Part shown: piece after piece, positions 53,933 to 63,253 of the stretch
Layout of the letters: the number at the start of each line of letters is the position of its first letter
Position numbering within the stretch: the first letter of the stretch is position 1
Assembly: GCA_900659855.1 (NCBI GenBank)
Contig: CAACVI010000050.1
Location: 21,902-85,901 of the forward strand
DNA length: 64,000 nucleotides
Source of the DNA: Candidatus Desulfarcum epimagneticum
GTDB lineage: Bacteria > Desulfobacterota > Desulfobacteria > Desulfobacterales > CR-1
Direction of reading: 5' to 3'
Translations under genes and position numbers: made by a program
The notes under the pieces: model-generated
Told to the model about the DNA's origin: nothing
Seen by the model: the letters and a program-made list of their open reading frames with translations, nothing else
Database searches by the model: none

Positions 53933-56181
53933 AACAAGTCATCTCCAAAATATTTAGGGAGTTTTAATGTAAAAATAGTATTTTGCCATCGATGAGTGGC
54001 AGGAGTTTCTAATTTTCCGCCTATTAATTCTATCATTTTTTTTGAAATAAAAAGTCCCAAACCATTGCCTTGTGTGCTTCGTGATGTTTTCCTCGGTTTA
54101 AACAGAAGGGTCATCTCGTCTGCATTTACACCATAGCCATTATCTTCCACTTCAATATGGATTGGAGTTTGAGGATCTTTTCCGATTTTAAGACGAATAA
54201 TAATTCGGCCCCATCCCTGTTCTTTTATTTTAAAAATCGCATTATCAATCAGGTTAACTAATGGTTGCTCAACATTGATACGGGGAAGCGATGACCAGAT
54301 ATCTTTTTTGGGCAATTCCAAATGGATTGGTATTTTATCTGCCCGCTTTTTTTTTTTAGAAAAAGTGGCGTAACTCATTATCGTTGCTATCTGCTCAATT
54401 ATTTCCTGTAAAGAATATTTGTTTTCCTTTTTTTTACGCACAATCAATAAATTAGTGCGAATCATACCTGCCATTTTGTCAACCGCCTTTTGCAGAGTGG
54501 GAAGTTGTTTACAAAGGTTATCATACTTAAGGGCCTTTTCCAGCTTTTCAAAAGTACCGCCTTCAGACGTTAATGTAACAAAATCATTTAAAATATTTTG
54601 AATAGGGGCGACTCTGTTTGCAAGCTCATGGCTTAAACTTGCAGAGGCAAGTCCTAACGGAGCAAAAGCCCTTAATTCTTCTATATGCTCAAGAAGGGTA
54701 AAATTTTCAATAAAAAGTTGTATAGACAAAAGATTGTTATGCAAAGATTTTATGGCTTGTTGAAAGTGAAAATTTTCTTTGCAGAAAAACAATAATATTC
54801 GGTCCACTTGTTTAGTTTCTGTTGTATTTATCGGAAAGGTAAATATTGAGCGGGCGTGTTCTGGGGCTATTTCTCTCAACAACGGCCCAGCTTTGTCAAT
54901 GGGTTTTTTGATAGCGGTACTTTCTTCCATAGTATCTAAAACAATAGTATGGACAAGTCCGGCTTCGAGTTTTTTAAATTCCGGCTTTTTGGTATCTATT
55001 CCATATTGTGCTCGAATACTGAAAACCCCTTCTCTTTCTGATTTAATCCATATTCCTGCTAAAGCATCTATCCCTTGGCAAATATCTTTGATAAAGGCAT
55101 CTACTCTTTCTATTAAATCCGCGATTTCAGGAAATGCTGCTTCCCACATTCCTTCAGCCCTTCTTCGATTCGTTATGTGCCTGTGCTTTATTTTTTCTAT
55201 ATTTTTTAATTTTTCAAAGCGATTTCTTAAAAAATTATCTAATGTTTTGTTTGAGAAAGGTTTTGGAGTATAAAACCAGTTAGGATATTCTTTTATTTTT
55301 TTTTTAGCCTCACGATGAGATGAACATAAAAGGACATGCGGCTTATATTTACATAAAATTTGCGTAATTTTTTCTTCTAAATTATTATCCTCTAAATCAT
55401 AGTCTAATATAACATGAGATTCATTGGTTCTCTTAATGAATTTTTCTATTTCCTCAATCTCCGTGCTGATTCTGCAATGGACATTCTGGTGTGAAAGCCA
55501 AGTTTTTAATGTTTTGGCAAATTCTATGTTATCATCAATAATTACTATTTGTGTGTTTTTAGAATATGGAATAAATTTTTTTTCTAAAACATTGCTATCA
55601 TCTCTTGTGAAAAGTTCAGAATGTTTATAGCGTCTATCCGATTCTTTTTTCCTTTTATACATCTTTTTGATGGACAGTTCACAATCCAAGTACTCAATAG
55701 AAAATTTTATAATCTCAGCATAAATTTTATCCCCTATATATAGAATATTTCGGATATTATTTGATTTTGCATTTGCCAATCCCTGAACTTCATTGATATG
55801 TAAAAATGCTTCTATTCCGTCTTTTAATCGCACTACCGCACCTATCTCACGAACATAGCGTACGACTGTGCCTTCCACTAAATCAACGAGGCTATGGGAT
55901 TGATTTTCCCAGGGATTTTTTTCTTTGTCAGCCCATTCAAGGCTGGCAAACCAATTCTTTTTGTTGTCAGAGGGTCTTAGCAAAAAGATTGGATATGTTT
56001 TTCCTATGCGCAGGTTATTAGTATTAATTTCAGGGTCAATAATTTTTGCTGTATCAGCATAATCACACTGATCTATACGGAAATAGACTCCTTTATCTTT
56101 TTCCAATAGCGTTGCGTTATGATAACGCATCTCGACATCTTCAAAAAAATTATCTTTTTCTGAAACAGTTTCGGTTTTCAT
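53929..56181 (-). CDS. S1-receiver-GAF histidine kinase
   Basis: A 750-residue cytosolic hybrid kinase with an unusual N-terminus: an OB/S1 RNA-binding-like domain at about 97-175 (VEGTVVRYVREIGAVVRL, HINEVQ). A complete receiver follows (D216, D217, D260, S287/S288, K307), then a GAF region at about 345-500. The H-box is SLSHELANRVAP with H518, and a full ATPase domain has LIDNAI, VEDNGYGVN and GNGLGLFISKK. S1 fused to a histidine kinase suggests sensing of RNA or a nucleic-acid-bound state (inference). It is first in a four-gene overlapping operon; AAAGG precedes the ATG. Confidence 0.87.
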   Translation of the reverse strand: MKTETVSEKDNFFEDVEMRYHNATLLEKDKGVYFRIDQCDYADTAKIIDPEINTNNLRIGKTYPIFLLRPSDNKKNWFASLEWADKEKNPWENQSHSLVDLVEGTVVRYVREIGAVVRLKDGIEAFLHINEVQGLANAKSNNIRNILYIGDKIYAEIIKFSIEYLDCELSIKKMYKRKKESDRRYKHSELFTRDDSNVLEKKFIPYSKNTQIVIIDDNIEFAKTLKTWLSHQNVHCRISTEIEEIEKFIKRTNESHVILDYDLEDNNLEEKITQILCKYKPHVLLCSSHREAKKKIKEYPNWFYTPKPFSNKTLDNFLRNRFEKLKNIEKIKHRHITNRRRAEGMWEAAFPEIADLIERVDAFIKDICQGIDALAGIWIKSEREGVFSIRAQYGIDTKKPEFKKLEAGLVHTIVLDTMEESTAIKKPIDKAGPLLREIAPEHARSIFTFPINTTETKQVDRILLFFCKENFHFQQAIKSLHNNLLSIQLFIENFTLLEHIEELRAFAPLGLASASLSHELANRVAPIQNILNDFVTLTSEGGTFEKLEKALKYDNLCKQLPTLQKAVDKMAGMIRTNLLIVRKKKENKYSLQEIIEQIATIMSYATFSKKKKRADKIPIHLELPKKDIWSSLPRINVEQPLVNLIDNAIFKIKEQGWGRIIIRLKIGKDPQTPIHIEVEDNGYGVNADEMTLLFKPRKTSRSTQGNGLGLFISKKMIELIGGKLETPATHRWQNTIFTLKLPKYFGDDLL

Positions 56182-56305
56182 AACACCTTTATACCTTTAT
56201 AATTTTTCCCCAAAAAAGAGATGAAGTTTATTTTAAGCGTTCAAGAAAGCTGTTTTTGTTCCGTCGGGCAAAGAGTTCTCGATATGCGGCATAGTTGTTT
56301 AGGCA

Positions 56306-56340
56306 CATATGCGCGCATATGGGAGGCATCCCCTGATGCC
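56306..56340. promoter_or_regulatory. Two adjacent palindromes upstream of the kinase operon
   Basis: CATATGCGCGCATATG (56306-56321) is a perfect 16-base palindrome; GGCATC-CCCT-GATGCC (56325-56340) is a perfect hairpin. They lie between the restriction operon and the kinase operon and could be an operator and/or terminator, although no T-run follows. Confidence 0.5.
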
Positions 56341-56387
56341 ACTGCACGTTAGCGGTATTTTCTCCTATCCCCGAGTTATGGCAGGTT

Positions 56388-57098
56388 CTATTCATTCTCT
56401 GTTTCTGTCATCTCGTTGATAGCCACGTAAAATGGTTTTTTATCTATAGGGTATTCAGATTCTTTGATTTTTGACAGAAAACGGACAGTTTTTAAATTGA
56501 TCCCAAACTCCTGAATGAAATCGTCTTGTAAATATAGAGTCGCTTCGTCCTCATTCTCAATATCTATTTTTATTTCGTTTAAAAATTGGAAGAACAGCGC
56601 CCTGTATTCACCAGCGCAAAACTTTTGGATTTTTTTCAGATTCTGCAAATATTTTTGAGAGCTTTTTTCAAAATCATCTTCACTTGTAAGATATATGCCA
56701 TTGGCATGTAAAATTTCATTTCTATTTTTGACCGGCGCTTTCAGGTTCCCGATTTGCTCTTTCGGTATGCCGACTGACCTGTAAAATTGAAAAATAGTGG
56801 ATTCATTCACATTGGAAAAAGAATGCCAGGAAATGTTATCAACCTCTTTGACCTCTAATTTTTCATGGAATCCAATCATGACATATTCGAATCGTTTTTT
56901 GTCCGCCCGGAATATTCCGTAAATATAATGATAGACAATGCCCATATAAATCATATGCAGGGCGACAACTGCAAAGTGATAATTACCCGCCTCATAATTT
57001 TGTTCTACAGAGTGCGTCAAGAAGGCAAAATAATCCGAGTCGGACGGATTCTTGTGTTTAAGCGGCAGATATTCAAAAATTCGGTAAGCGGTTTCCAT
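56388..57098 (-). CDS. Unknown protein with HEPN-like motif, coupled to hsdMS
   Basis: A 236-residue all-helical protein I do not recognise by family. Residues 126-131 read RNEILH, an RX4H motif like that of HEPN ribonucleases, in a helical context (HFAVVALHMIYMGIVYHYIYGI upstream). It starts 5 bases after the hsdMS stop, so it is part of the restriction operon. It could be an accessory HEPN toxin or a structural helper; the motif alone is weak evidence. Confidence 0.65.
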   Translation of the reverse strand: METAYRIFEYLPLKHKNPSDSDYFAFLTHSVEQNYEAGNYHFAVVALHMIYMGIVYHYIYGIFRADKKRFEYVMIGFHEKLEVKEVDNISWHSFSNVNESTIFQFYRSVGIPKEQIGNLKAPVKNRNEILHANGIYLTSEDDFEKSSQKYLQNLKKIQKFCAGEYRALFFQFLNEIKIDIENEDEATLYLQDDFIQEFGINLKTVRFLSKIKESEYPIDKKPFYVAINEMTETENE

Positions 57099-57103
57099 TC
57101 AGT

Positions 57104-59647
57104 CTATCCCTCACCCCAGACTTCAGCTATTTTGTCTTTTATTTTTTGTTCGTGAATGCCGATCAGTTTTTTGCAGCTCTCCACCATTTTTTGTTCTTTT
57201 TCGATTTCGGGAACGATTTTTTTCTGAATTTTAAGGGATGGGATGGGGATTTGGATTTGCTGAATATCTTTTCTGTTTATAGAGGCAAAGGTTGCTCCTT
57301 TGTTGCCTTGTATTTCTGATTCTTTTTCTTTGAGAACAAAAAAAAGATAGTCCGGAACAATTTTGTTTGTATCACAACGAATGGCTGCCAATCCTCGACC
57401 AATACAAATTTTGCGCATGGTGAAATTTACAGGCCCAACAGGAGCTCTGACTGACATTAAAATATCATTTGGAAAGGCAATTTTAGTTGTTTGAGTCGTC
57501 CATTTTTTTGGTGAGCCGATAATTTTTTCTGTAAATTCGGTTTTACCTTGATAAAAAGGTATGCCTTGGCCTTTTTCATTGTAATATTTTCCTTGAGGAG
57601 ATTGTCCGGAAATTACTTCCACCACATCCTCCAACCTAACCAAAGGCCAGTCAGGATCAATTTTAATGCGGGGTCTCCAGGTTTCGGCGACTTGTCGCGC
57701 GCCATCTATCACTTTTTGATAGCTGTCCAGTTCGGTGACTATTTCTTTCTGAATTTCAACGGGTGGGAGGGGGATTTCAAGATTTGAAAATGAAGTTTTA
57801 GATATTTCTTTATATGTTCCACCTGAAGCCATAAGGTCCATTCGTGGAACCAGTTTTGTCAGTATCATCGCAACATAGTTTTCATCTGCTTTGTGAAAAT
57901 TTTTTATCACAATATTCTTAAAGCCTTGGTTCGTTGCAAGAGGGACTTTGGCAATTCCGATTCTGCCGATGGTCGCTCTGGATGACACTAATACAGTTTT
58001 TGGGGGAAGAAGTTTTGCAGATGATTTTTTTAAACCAAGTTCTGTAATAGTTCGTTGGGTTTTGGAGATATTGGTTATGACATTGTTAGCTGGAAGATCC
58101 GCAAGAGTAGCCCAGTTTATGTCTCCACCCCAATATTCAGAGTTTTTCGAAGATGGTGTTCCCCCGGATTTCACCGAAAAGTATCTTTCATTCCCCAACC
58201 CAACCAAAGGCCACCGAACCCGGCTATAATCCATAACCTCCCGGTACCTGTCCCCGGTCAAATTATAGTCCCCATTTTCAGAGATTTTCTTTTTTTCCAC
58301 CCACAACGCGATTTTCGATTCCGTCTTTTCGCCCTTTTGCCACGCTTTCAAAATCTCAAAAGCCCGGGGCAGGTCATTTTTATCAATCCGCCGTCTCTGA
58401 GCCCCAAGATCGAAACCGTCATTTTCCACTTTGACAAACAGAATTTCATCGTTTTGTTTGGCCAGCGATTTATCCAGAAACAGAATGGACGTTTTTACCC
58501 CGCTGTACGGTTGAAACACCCCGGGGGGAAGGGACGCCACCGCGTAAAGATAGTTTTCATCCACCAGCATTTTCCGAAGGGCTTTATAAGCGTTGGAGGA
58601 TTGAAAGACAATTCCTTCCGGCACAATGATTCCGGCTTTCCCGTTAATGGCGAGATGTTCGGCGATGTAGTCCACAAACAAAACTTCCGACCGGTTTGCC
58701 GACACCTGAAACCGTTTATGGGGACGGATGCCGCCCTTGGGGGTCATGAAAGGGGGATTGGCCAGGATAATGTCAAAATCCTCTCCCCACCGTTCTTCAT
58801 AGGTCAGGGTGTCGTATTCATAAATTTGGGGCGTCGAAAAACCGTGCAGATAGAGATTGACCAGGGAAAGCCGCACCATATCCGGGGAAATGTCATAGCC
58901 CACAATATGGTTCGCCAGACGTTTGCGGTCGTCGGGATTGAGTTGGTCGCCTTTATATTGGCCGTTTTTCTGTATTTCCACAGTGGATATATCGGGGCTT
59001 TCCGCTTCCGCAAAAGTGGGCGTGTATGCGTCCGGTTTATAATCGGAAGAGTTTTCGCGCCGGATATGTTTGTATGAGGAGATCAGAAAACCGGCGGTTC
59101 CGCAGGCCGGGTCAAGAATCCGGTCCGTCTTTTGAGGATTTATTGTCTCCACAATAAAATCGATGATATGGCGGGGAGTGCGGAACTGCCCGGCGTCGCC
59201 CTGGGAGCCTAAAATGGAAAGCAGGTACTCAAAGGCGTTTCCGAGGTTTTCGCTGTTGCTGTAGCTGAAGCCGTTTATCTCTTTGAGAAAAAGATTCAGC
59301 GTTTCCGGATCCCGGTAAGGCAAATACGCGTCTTTGAAAATAGCGCGAAAAAGCTCCGGTATCTGATTTGACCTGGCAAAAGATGAAAGGGCGCGGGTGT
59401 ACAGATTCCATCTCTCTAATCCGGAAAGTTCCCGGCTCGTCAGACGGCTCCATGAAAATTCTTTTAAATCCCCGATGAGAAATTGCGCCGCGCCGCCAAG
59501 CTCTTCATTTTCCCTGTCCATGTCATCCATGAATTTGTAAATCAGGGCATTGGTGATCTGTTCCACCTGCGCCTTGGGATCGGGCACTTTTCCCACCAGA
59601 ATCTGGCGGGCGGAATTGATTCTTTGCTTCGTTTCCCTGTCTAACAT
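57104..59647 (-). CDS. hsdM: Type I restriction-modification fused methyltransferase-specificity subunit (HsdM-HsdS)
   Basis: An 847-residue fusion. The N-terminal part (to about 480) is an HsdM-type adenine methyltransferase: ILDPACGTAGFL (motif I) at about 177-188 and NPPF at 297-300. Residues about 490-650 and 665-847 are two HsdS-like target recognition domains separated by a helical spacer. The ATG at 59647 follows AAGGA; open sequence further upstream belongs to hsdR in another frame. HsdM and HsdS are normally separate genes. Confidence 0.9.
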   Translation of the reverse strand: MLDRETKQRINSARQILVGKVPDPKAQVEQITNALIYKFMDDMDRENEELGGAAQFLIGDLKEFSWSRLTSRELSGLERWNLYTRALSSFARSNQIPELFRAIFKDAYLPYRDPETLNLFLKEINGFSYSNSENLGNAFEYLLSILGSQGDAGQFRTPRHIIDFIVETINPQKTDRILDPACGTAGFLISSYKHIRRENSSDYKPDAYTPTFAEAESPDISTVEIQKNGQYKGDQLNPDDRKRLANHIVGYDISPDMVRLSLVNLYLHGFSTPQIYEYDTLTYEERWGEDFDIILANPPFMTPKGGIRPHKRFQVSANRSEVLFVDYIAEHLAINGKAGIIVPEGIVFQSSNAYKALRKMLVDENYLYAVASLPPGVFQPYSGVKTSILFLDKSLAKQNDEILFVKVENDGFDLGAQRRRIDKNDLPRAFEILKAWQKGEKTESKIALWVEKKKISENGDYNLTGDRYREVMDYSRVRWPLVGLGNERYFSVKSGGTPSSKNSEYWGGDINWATLADLPANNVITNISKTQRTITELGLKKSSAKLLPPKTVLVSSRATIGRIGIAKVPLATNQGFKNIVIKNFHKADENYVAMILTKLVPRMDLMASGGTYKEISKTSFSNLEIPLPPVEIQKEIVTELDSYQKVIDGARQVAETWRPRIKIDPDWPLVRLEDVVEVISGQSPQGKYYNEKGQGIPFYQGKTEFTEKIIGSPKKWTTQTTKIAFPNDILMSVRAPVGPVNFTMRKICIGRGLAAIRCDTNKIVPDYLFFVLKEKESEIQGNKGATFASINRKDIQQIQIPIPSLKIQKKIVPEIEKEQKMVESCKKLIGIHEQKIKDKIAEVWGEG

Positions 59648-59666
59648 GTAACGTCCTTTTTCCGCC

Positions 59667-62180
59667 TCAAACCGTATAGGCATTAAACGGGATATAGTCC
59701 CTGGCATACTTCGGGACAATATCCCGCCATTGATCCAGCGCCCTGAACTCGTCTTTGGCAAACGCCGGGTAAAAATCAAGCTCGCCATAGCGTTTGTCAT
59801 TGATGATCCGGCGAAATTCTTCGTCGGCGACATAGGCTTTCAGATAGTTTTTGATATAGGGAACATATCGACCGTCCGGCTTGTGAATGGAGATGAATTT
59901 TCCGCACTCTTCCTCCAGCTTTTCGTCCTTGGTCATGAAATCGGGTATAAAGCCGAAAACCCGTTCAAGAAATTCACGCCAGGTCAGTCTGCGGTCCAGA
60001 TTTTCATTTTTTCTGATTTTTTCAAGGTTCAGATACAGTTCCGGCTTGTCTTCGTATTTATCTTTAAGAATGCCGATTGCGTTGTCCCATTGCTCTTTTT
60101 CAACGGCGTTTCTGATCTCCTCATCCTGCTGAATGGTTTCTTGCGCTTTTTTGAAAAATTCACGGTCGATTCGCATGCCTTCTGAACCGATGAGGGTTTC
60201 TTTGATTGTTTGAATTTTGTCCGGATCAAAGACCGTTGTCTCATCGTGGCGGGCTTCATGGCCATATTCCGAAATAGGGCTGTCTGAGATTGAGGGAAGC
60301 TCAAGGCGTTCATCGTAATTGAATTTTTCCTCAAAATATTCACAGTTGGCAAAAAAATCAAAAAATTTGAAACGCGTTTTTTCGCGCTTGTGAAAAGCTC
60401 CGTGTTCGTCCGTGTATGCAAAGTTGAATTTTCGGGTTCCCCGTCCCTTTATCTGGATAAAATCCGTGGGAGAAAAAACCGGGCGCATCAGGGCAAGGTT
60501 TAAAATATCCTGGCAATCGTATCCGGTGGTCATCATGCCCACAGTGACGCAGACACGGGTTTTCCCTGATTTGTAATGATCCAGGAAACGGGTGGGGCCA
60601 TTCAGGTTGTTGTTCGAAAAGTTGATGGCAAAACGCTGGGCGTCCGGTATTCTCGATGTGACCTGAACCGCAAAATCAGACTGGTATTTGTCCGGCCATA
60701 ATTGGAACGCCAGTTCGTTGAGAGTTTTCGTCACTCTTGCCGCGTGATTCTGGCTGACACAGAATATAATGCTTTTGCCGATTTCACCGGTGAGAGGATC
60801 TTTCAGGGCGTTTTGTAAAAATGTTTGGCAAAACACCGCGTTTGTTTTTTTAGAATAAAATTTTTTCTCAAAATCGCGTCCGAAAAAAGTGTCTTCCGTC
60901 TGGAGTCCATTTTCATCCCTCATGACAACGGCATAGCCTTTATCCGATAAAAGACGGGCCGTGATGTCCGTTCTGGCGTCCGCGACCACAGGGTTGACCA
61001 GGTATCCATCCCGAACGCCGGAAAGCAGGCTGTACCTGAAAGTGGGCTCGCCGCTTTCACAGCCGAATGTTTTGTAGGTGTCAAGGAGTTGCCGCCTCTC
61101 CCATGCGCGGGGGTCCTTTTCTGAAAGTTCTTCCGGGTCGATATTTTTCAGATAATTTTTAGGCGTGGCGGTGAGTCCGAGTTTGAAGCCGATAAAATAT
61201 TCAAAAACAGCGCGGGAGTTGCCGCCGATTGACCGATGGGATTCATCGGAAACCAGCAGGTCAAAATCAGTTGGAGAGAAAAGGGTTTTGTATTTGCTTT
61301 GTGAGGAAAGGCTCTGAACAGTGGAAATGACAATTTCCGCTTTTTTCCAGTCATCGCGATTTTTTTTGTATATGACGGAAGTGTAGTCGTTTTTCAGATA
61401 GCGGACAAAACTTTTATGCGCCTGGTCTTCGAGTTCCAGCCTGTCCACAAGAAACAAAACGCGCTTTGCGTTTCCTGTCCTTAGAAACAATTTTATCACA
61501 GCGGCGGAAACCAGGGTTTTTCCCGTCCCGGTGGCCATCTCAAAAAGAAACCGGTCGGTGTTTTGTTTTGCGCGGGCCTGCAATGCGTGTATGGCTTTGA
61601 TTTGGTAGTGCCTTAAAATTCGCAGGCCCTCATCAAAAATATATTGGCTACGCGTTTCTTCATTCCGGTATTTGGGATCATCCCTGAAGCCCGGTTTCTG
61701 GGTGACCGCGATATAGTCTTCCGAAACGATTTCATCGGCAAGGCGTTGGTTGTCGGGGGTGAAGGTTTGCCGATGTGTTAAAGATTCCCGGGTGGGCAGC
61801 TCCGTTATGATTTCCGGATTGCCGCGCTCCAAATCCCAGAAGTAATGAAGGTTGCCATTTGAGAGAATGACAAATCGCGCATTGAGGCTTTTGGCGTATT
61901 TTCTGGCCTGTTCCTTGCCGTCGAGGGGATTTTTTTCTTCTCTTTTGGCTTCGAGAACCACAAGAGGAAAGCCTTTTTCATCCAGAAGCAGAAAATCAAC
62001 AAAACCGTTTTTTACGGATTCAAAGTTTTTTCCAAGGGCGTCAATGGCGGTTTCCCTGATCTTGATATTCGGCTCAAGCTGAATGCTGGCGGGGCCGTTT
62101 GAATCATCAAAGAAACGCCATCCCGCTTTCTCAAGGAGCTTGTTGATTTTCACCCTGGCTTTCGCCTCTTTGGCTCTCAT
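59667..62180 (-). CDS. hsdR: Type I restriction enzyme R subunit
   Basis: An 837-residue motor-nuclease subunit. The nuclease motif is D62...E77-A-K79, Walker A ATGTGKT is at 216-222, DESH at 312-315, and GYDCQDILNLALMRP with QIKGRGTRKFN is at the helicase C-terminal half. It is the first gene of the operon hsdR-hsdMS-HEPN-like. The ATG at 62180 has no strong ribosome site. Confidence 0.93.
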   Translation of the reverse strand: MRAKEAKARVKINKLLEKAGWRFFDDSNGPASIQLEPNIKIRETAIDALGKNFESVKNGFVDFLLLDEKGFPLVVLEAKREEKNPLDGKEQARKYAKSLNARFVILSNGNLHYFWDLERGNPEIITELPTRESLTHRQTFTPDNQRLADEIVSEDYIAVTQKPGFRDDPKYRNEETRSQYIFDEGLRILRHYQIKAIHALQARAKQNTDRFLFEMATGTGKTLVSAAVIKLFLRTGNAKRVLFLVDRLELEDQAHKSFVRYLKNDYTSVIYKKNRDDWKKAEIVISTVQSLSSQSKYKTLFSPTDFDLLVSDESHRSIGGNSRAVFEYFIGFKLGLTATPKNYLKNIDPEELSEKDPRAWERRQLLDTYKTFGCESGEPTFRYSLLSGVRDGYLVNPVVADARTDITARLLSDKGYAVVMRDENGLQTEDTFFGRDFEKKFYSKKTNAVFCQTFLQNALKDPLTGEIGKSIIFCVSQNHAARVTKTLNELAFQLWPDKYQSDFAVQVTSRIPDAQRFAINFSNNNLNGPTRFLDHYKSGKTRVCVTVGMMTTGYDCQDILNLALMRPVFSPTDFIQIKGRGTRKFNFAYTDEHGAFHKREKTRFKFFDFFANCEYFEEKFNYDERLELPSISDSPISEYGHEARHDETTVFDPDKIQTIKETLIGSEGMRIDREFFKKAQETIQQDEEIRNAVEKEQWDNAIGILKDKYEDKPELYLNLEKIRKNENLDRRLTWREFLERVFGFIPDFMTKDEKLEEECGKFISIHKPDGRYVPYIKNYLKAYVADEEFRRIINDKRYGELDFYPAFAKDEFRALDQWRDIVPKYARDYIPFNAYTV

Positions 62181-62251
62181 TCGTCATCCCGTGGTTTTTG
62201 GGTTTTGAACCCCTGTTCCAGAAGGCGTTTGAATTGCGCTGAATGTGTTTG

Positions 62252-62890
62252 ATTGATATAACCATCGAACAGATTTGTCAATTACATCCTTGATATCCAT
62301 TCATAACAAACGAAAGGCGTGGCGCTTAATGGGAATACCATAGATCGGGACGAAAAACCGAACAGACGTGGGGGCGTTTCGTTGAAGGAGTTTGTGTTTT
62401 ACGACGGCGGTTCGACGAAAAGGGCGGCCACAGGGGGCCGCCCCTACAAACGCCGGGGAAAAATGTTTTTGGGTTGAAATTTTTTGATATTCGGTCGATA
62501 ATGCCCATCCATCGGCGCGGCATGGCGTGGATTTCGGCGGTAGGGGCGGTTCGCGAACCGCCCTTGTTCCGCCGACCCCGAACGGAATTTTCGGGTCAAA
62601 ATGACCATAAAACCCGGACGCATTTGCCATAATGCCAAATTATATCAATTTTTTTGGGCCGCCCGTAGGGGCGAAAAATTTTTCGCCCCCGCAATGGTTC
62701 CATATCCGCATGGGGTTTTGTTTGAAGGTCGGGGTTTGCCGAGAGGGGCGGTTCGCGAACCGCCCCTACAAGCGCCGGGGCGAAATGTTTTTGGGTTGAA
62801 ATTTTTTGATATTCGGTCGATAATGCCCATCCATCGGCCCGGCATGGCGTGGATTTCGGTGGTAGGGGCGACCGGCGGTCGCCCTGGTTT
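62252..62890. repeat. Family B repeat block (B3)
   Basis: Same unit structure as B2, including gggcggccacagggggccgc, ggggcggttcgcgaaccgcc (twice) and ggggcgaaaaatttttcgcc. It begins with the same attgatata ... tttgtcaat sequence as B2. No gene lies between hsdR and hicB (62181-62923). Confidence 0.92.
62451..62791 (+). repeat. Right copy of 341-bp direct repeat
   Basis: Near-identical to 49280-49620 in the same orientation. The two copies bracket the AT-rich kinase cluster and the restriction operon, start-to-start distance 13,171 bases. Confidence 0.88.
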
Positions 62891-62923
62891 TTTTCGGTTA
62901 AAAATGAAATATTTTGTCAACCG

Positions 62924-63253
62924 TTATCGGGCCAGTTTTGAACTTGCCAGTCGATTTAGACTGACCCCCGCCTCAGCGGCCTGGGTCGCAAGTTCCCTGT
63001 GAATATCCGGCGGAATGCGGACCATAAATTTCCCGCTGTATTTTTTGCAGGAAATCGGGTCGGGAATTTTTTCTTCGGTTTTTTTCATATCCGTGATAAC
63101 ATCCTCAACCACCTTCCGGATTCCTTTCAAAGCCGATTCAGGACTGGGCGAAAGCCAGCTCAGACTTGGAAATTCAGCGCAAAGGCCCACATATTCCTGG
63201 TCATCCCCGGACCAGGTGATCCGATATGTGTAACGATCATTTTTAATGGGCAT
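62924..63253 (-). CDS. hicB: HicB-family antitoxin
   Basis: A 109-residue antitoxin. The N-terminal HicB fold (YRITWSGDDQEYVGLCAEFP) is followed by a C-terminal ribbon-helix-helix-like DNA-binding part (IPPDIHRELATQAAEAGVSL). GGAGG lies 6 bases upstream of the ATG at 63253. It overlaps the upstream hicA by 11 bases. Confidence 0.9.
   Translation of the reverse strand: MPIKNDRYTYRITWSGDDQEYVGLCAEFPSLSWLSPSPESALKGIRKVVEDVITDMKKTEEKIPDPISCKKYSGKFMVRIPPDIHRELATQAAEAGVSLNRLASSKLAR

Noticed and set aside
56215..56390. Integron attC-like site (GTTAGC core and palindromes).
   Set aside because: The paired R and L boxes of an attC cannot be identified, and there is no integrase or cassette array.
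59648..59833. Upstream extension of the HsdM-HsdS protein.
   Set aside because: It is a shadow of the hsdR 3' end; a ribosome site and the family N-terminus support 59647.
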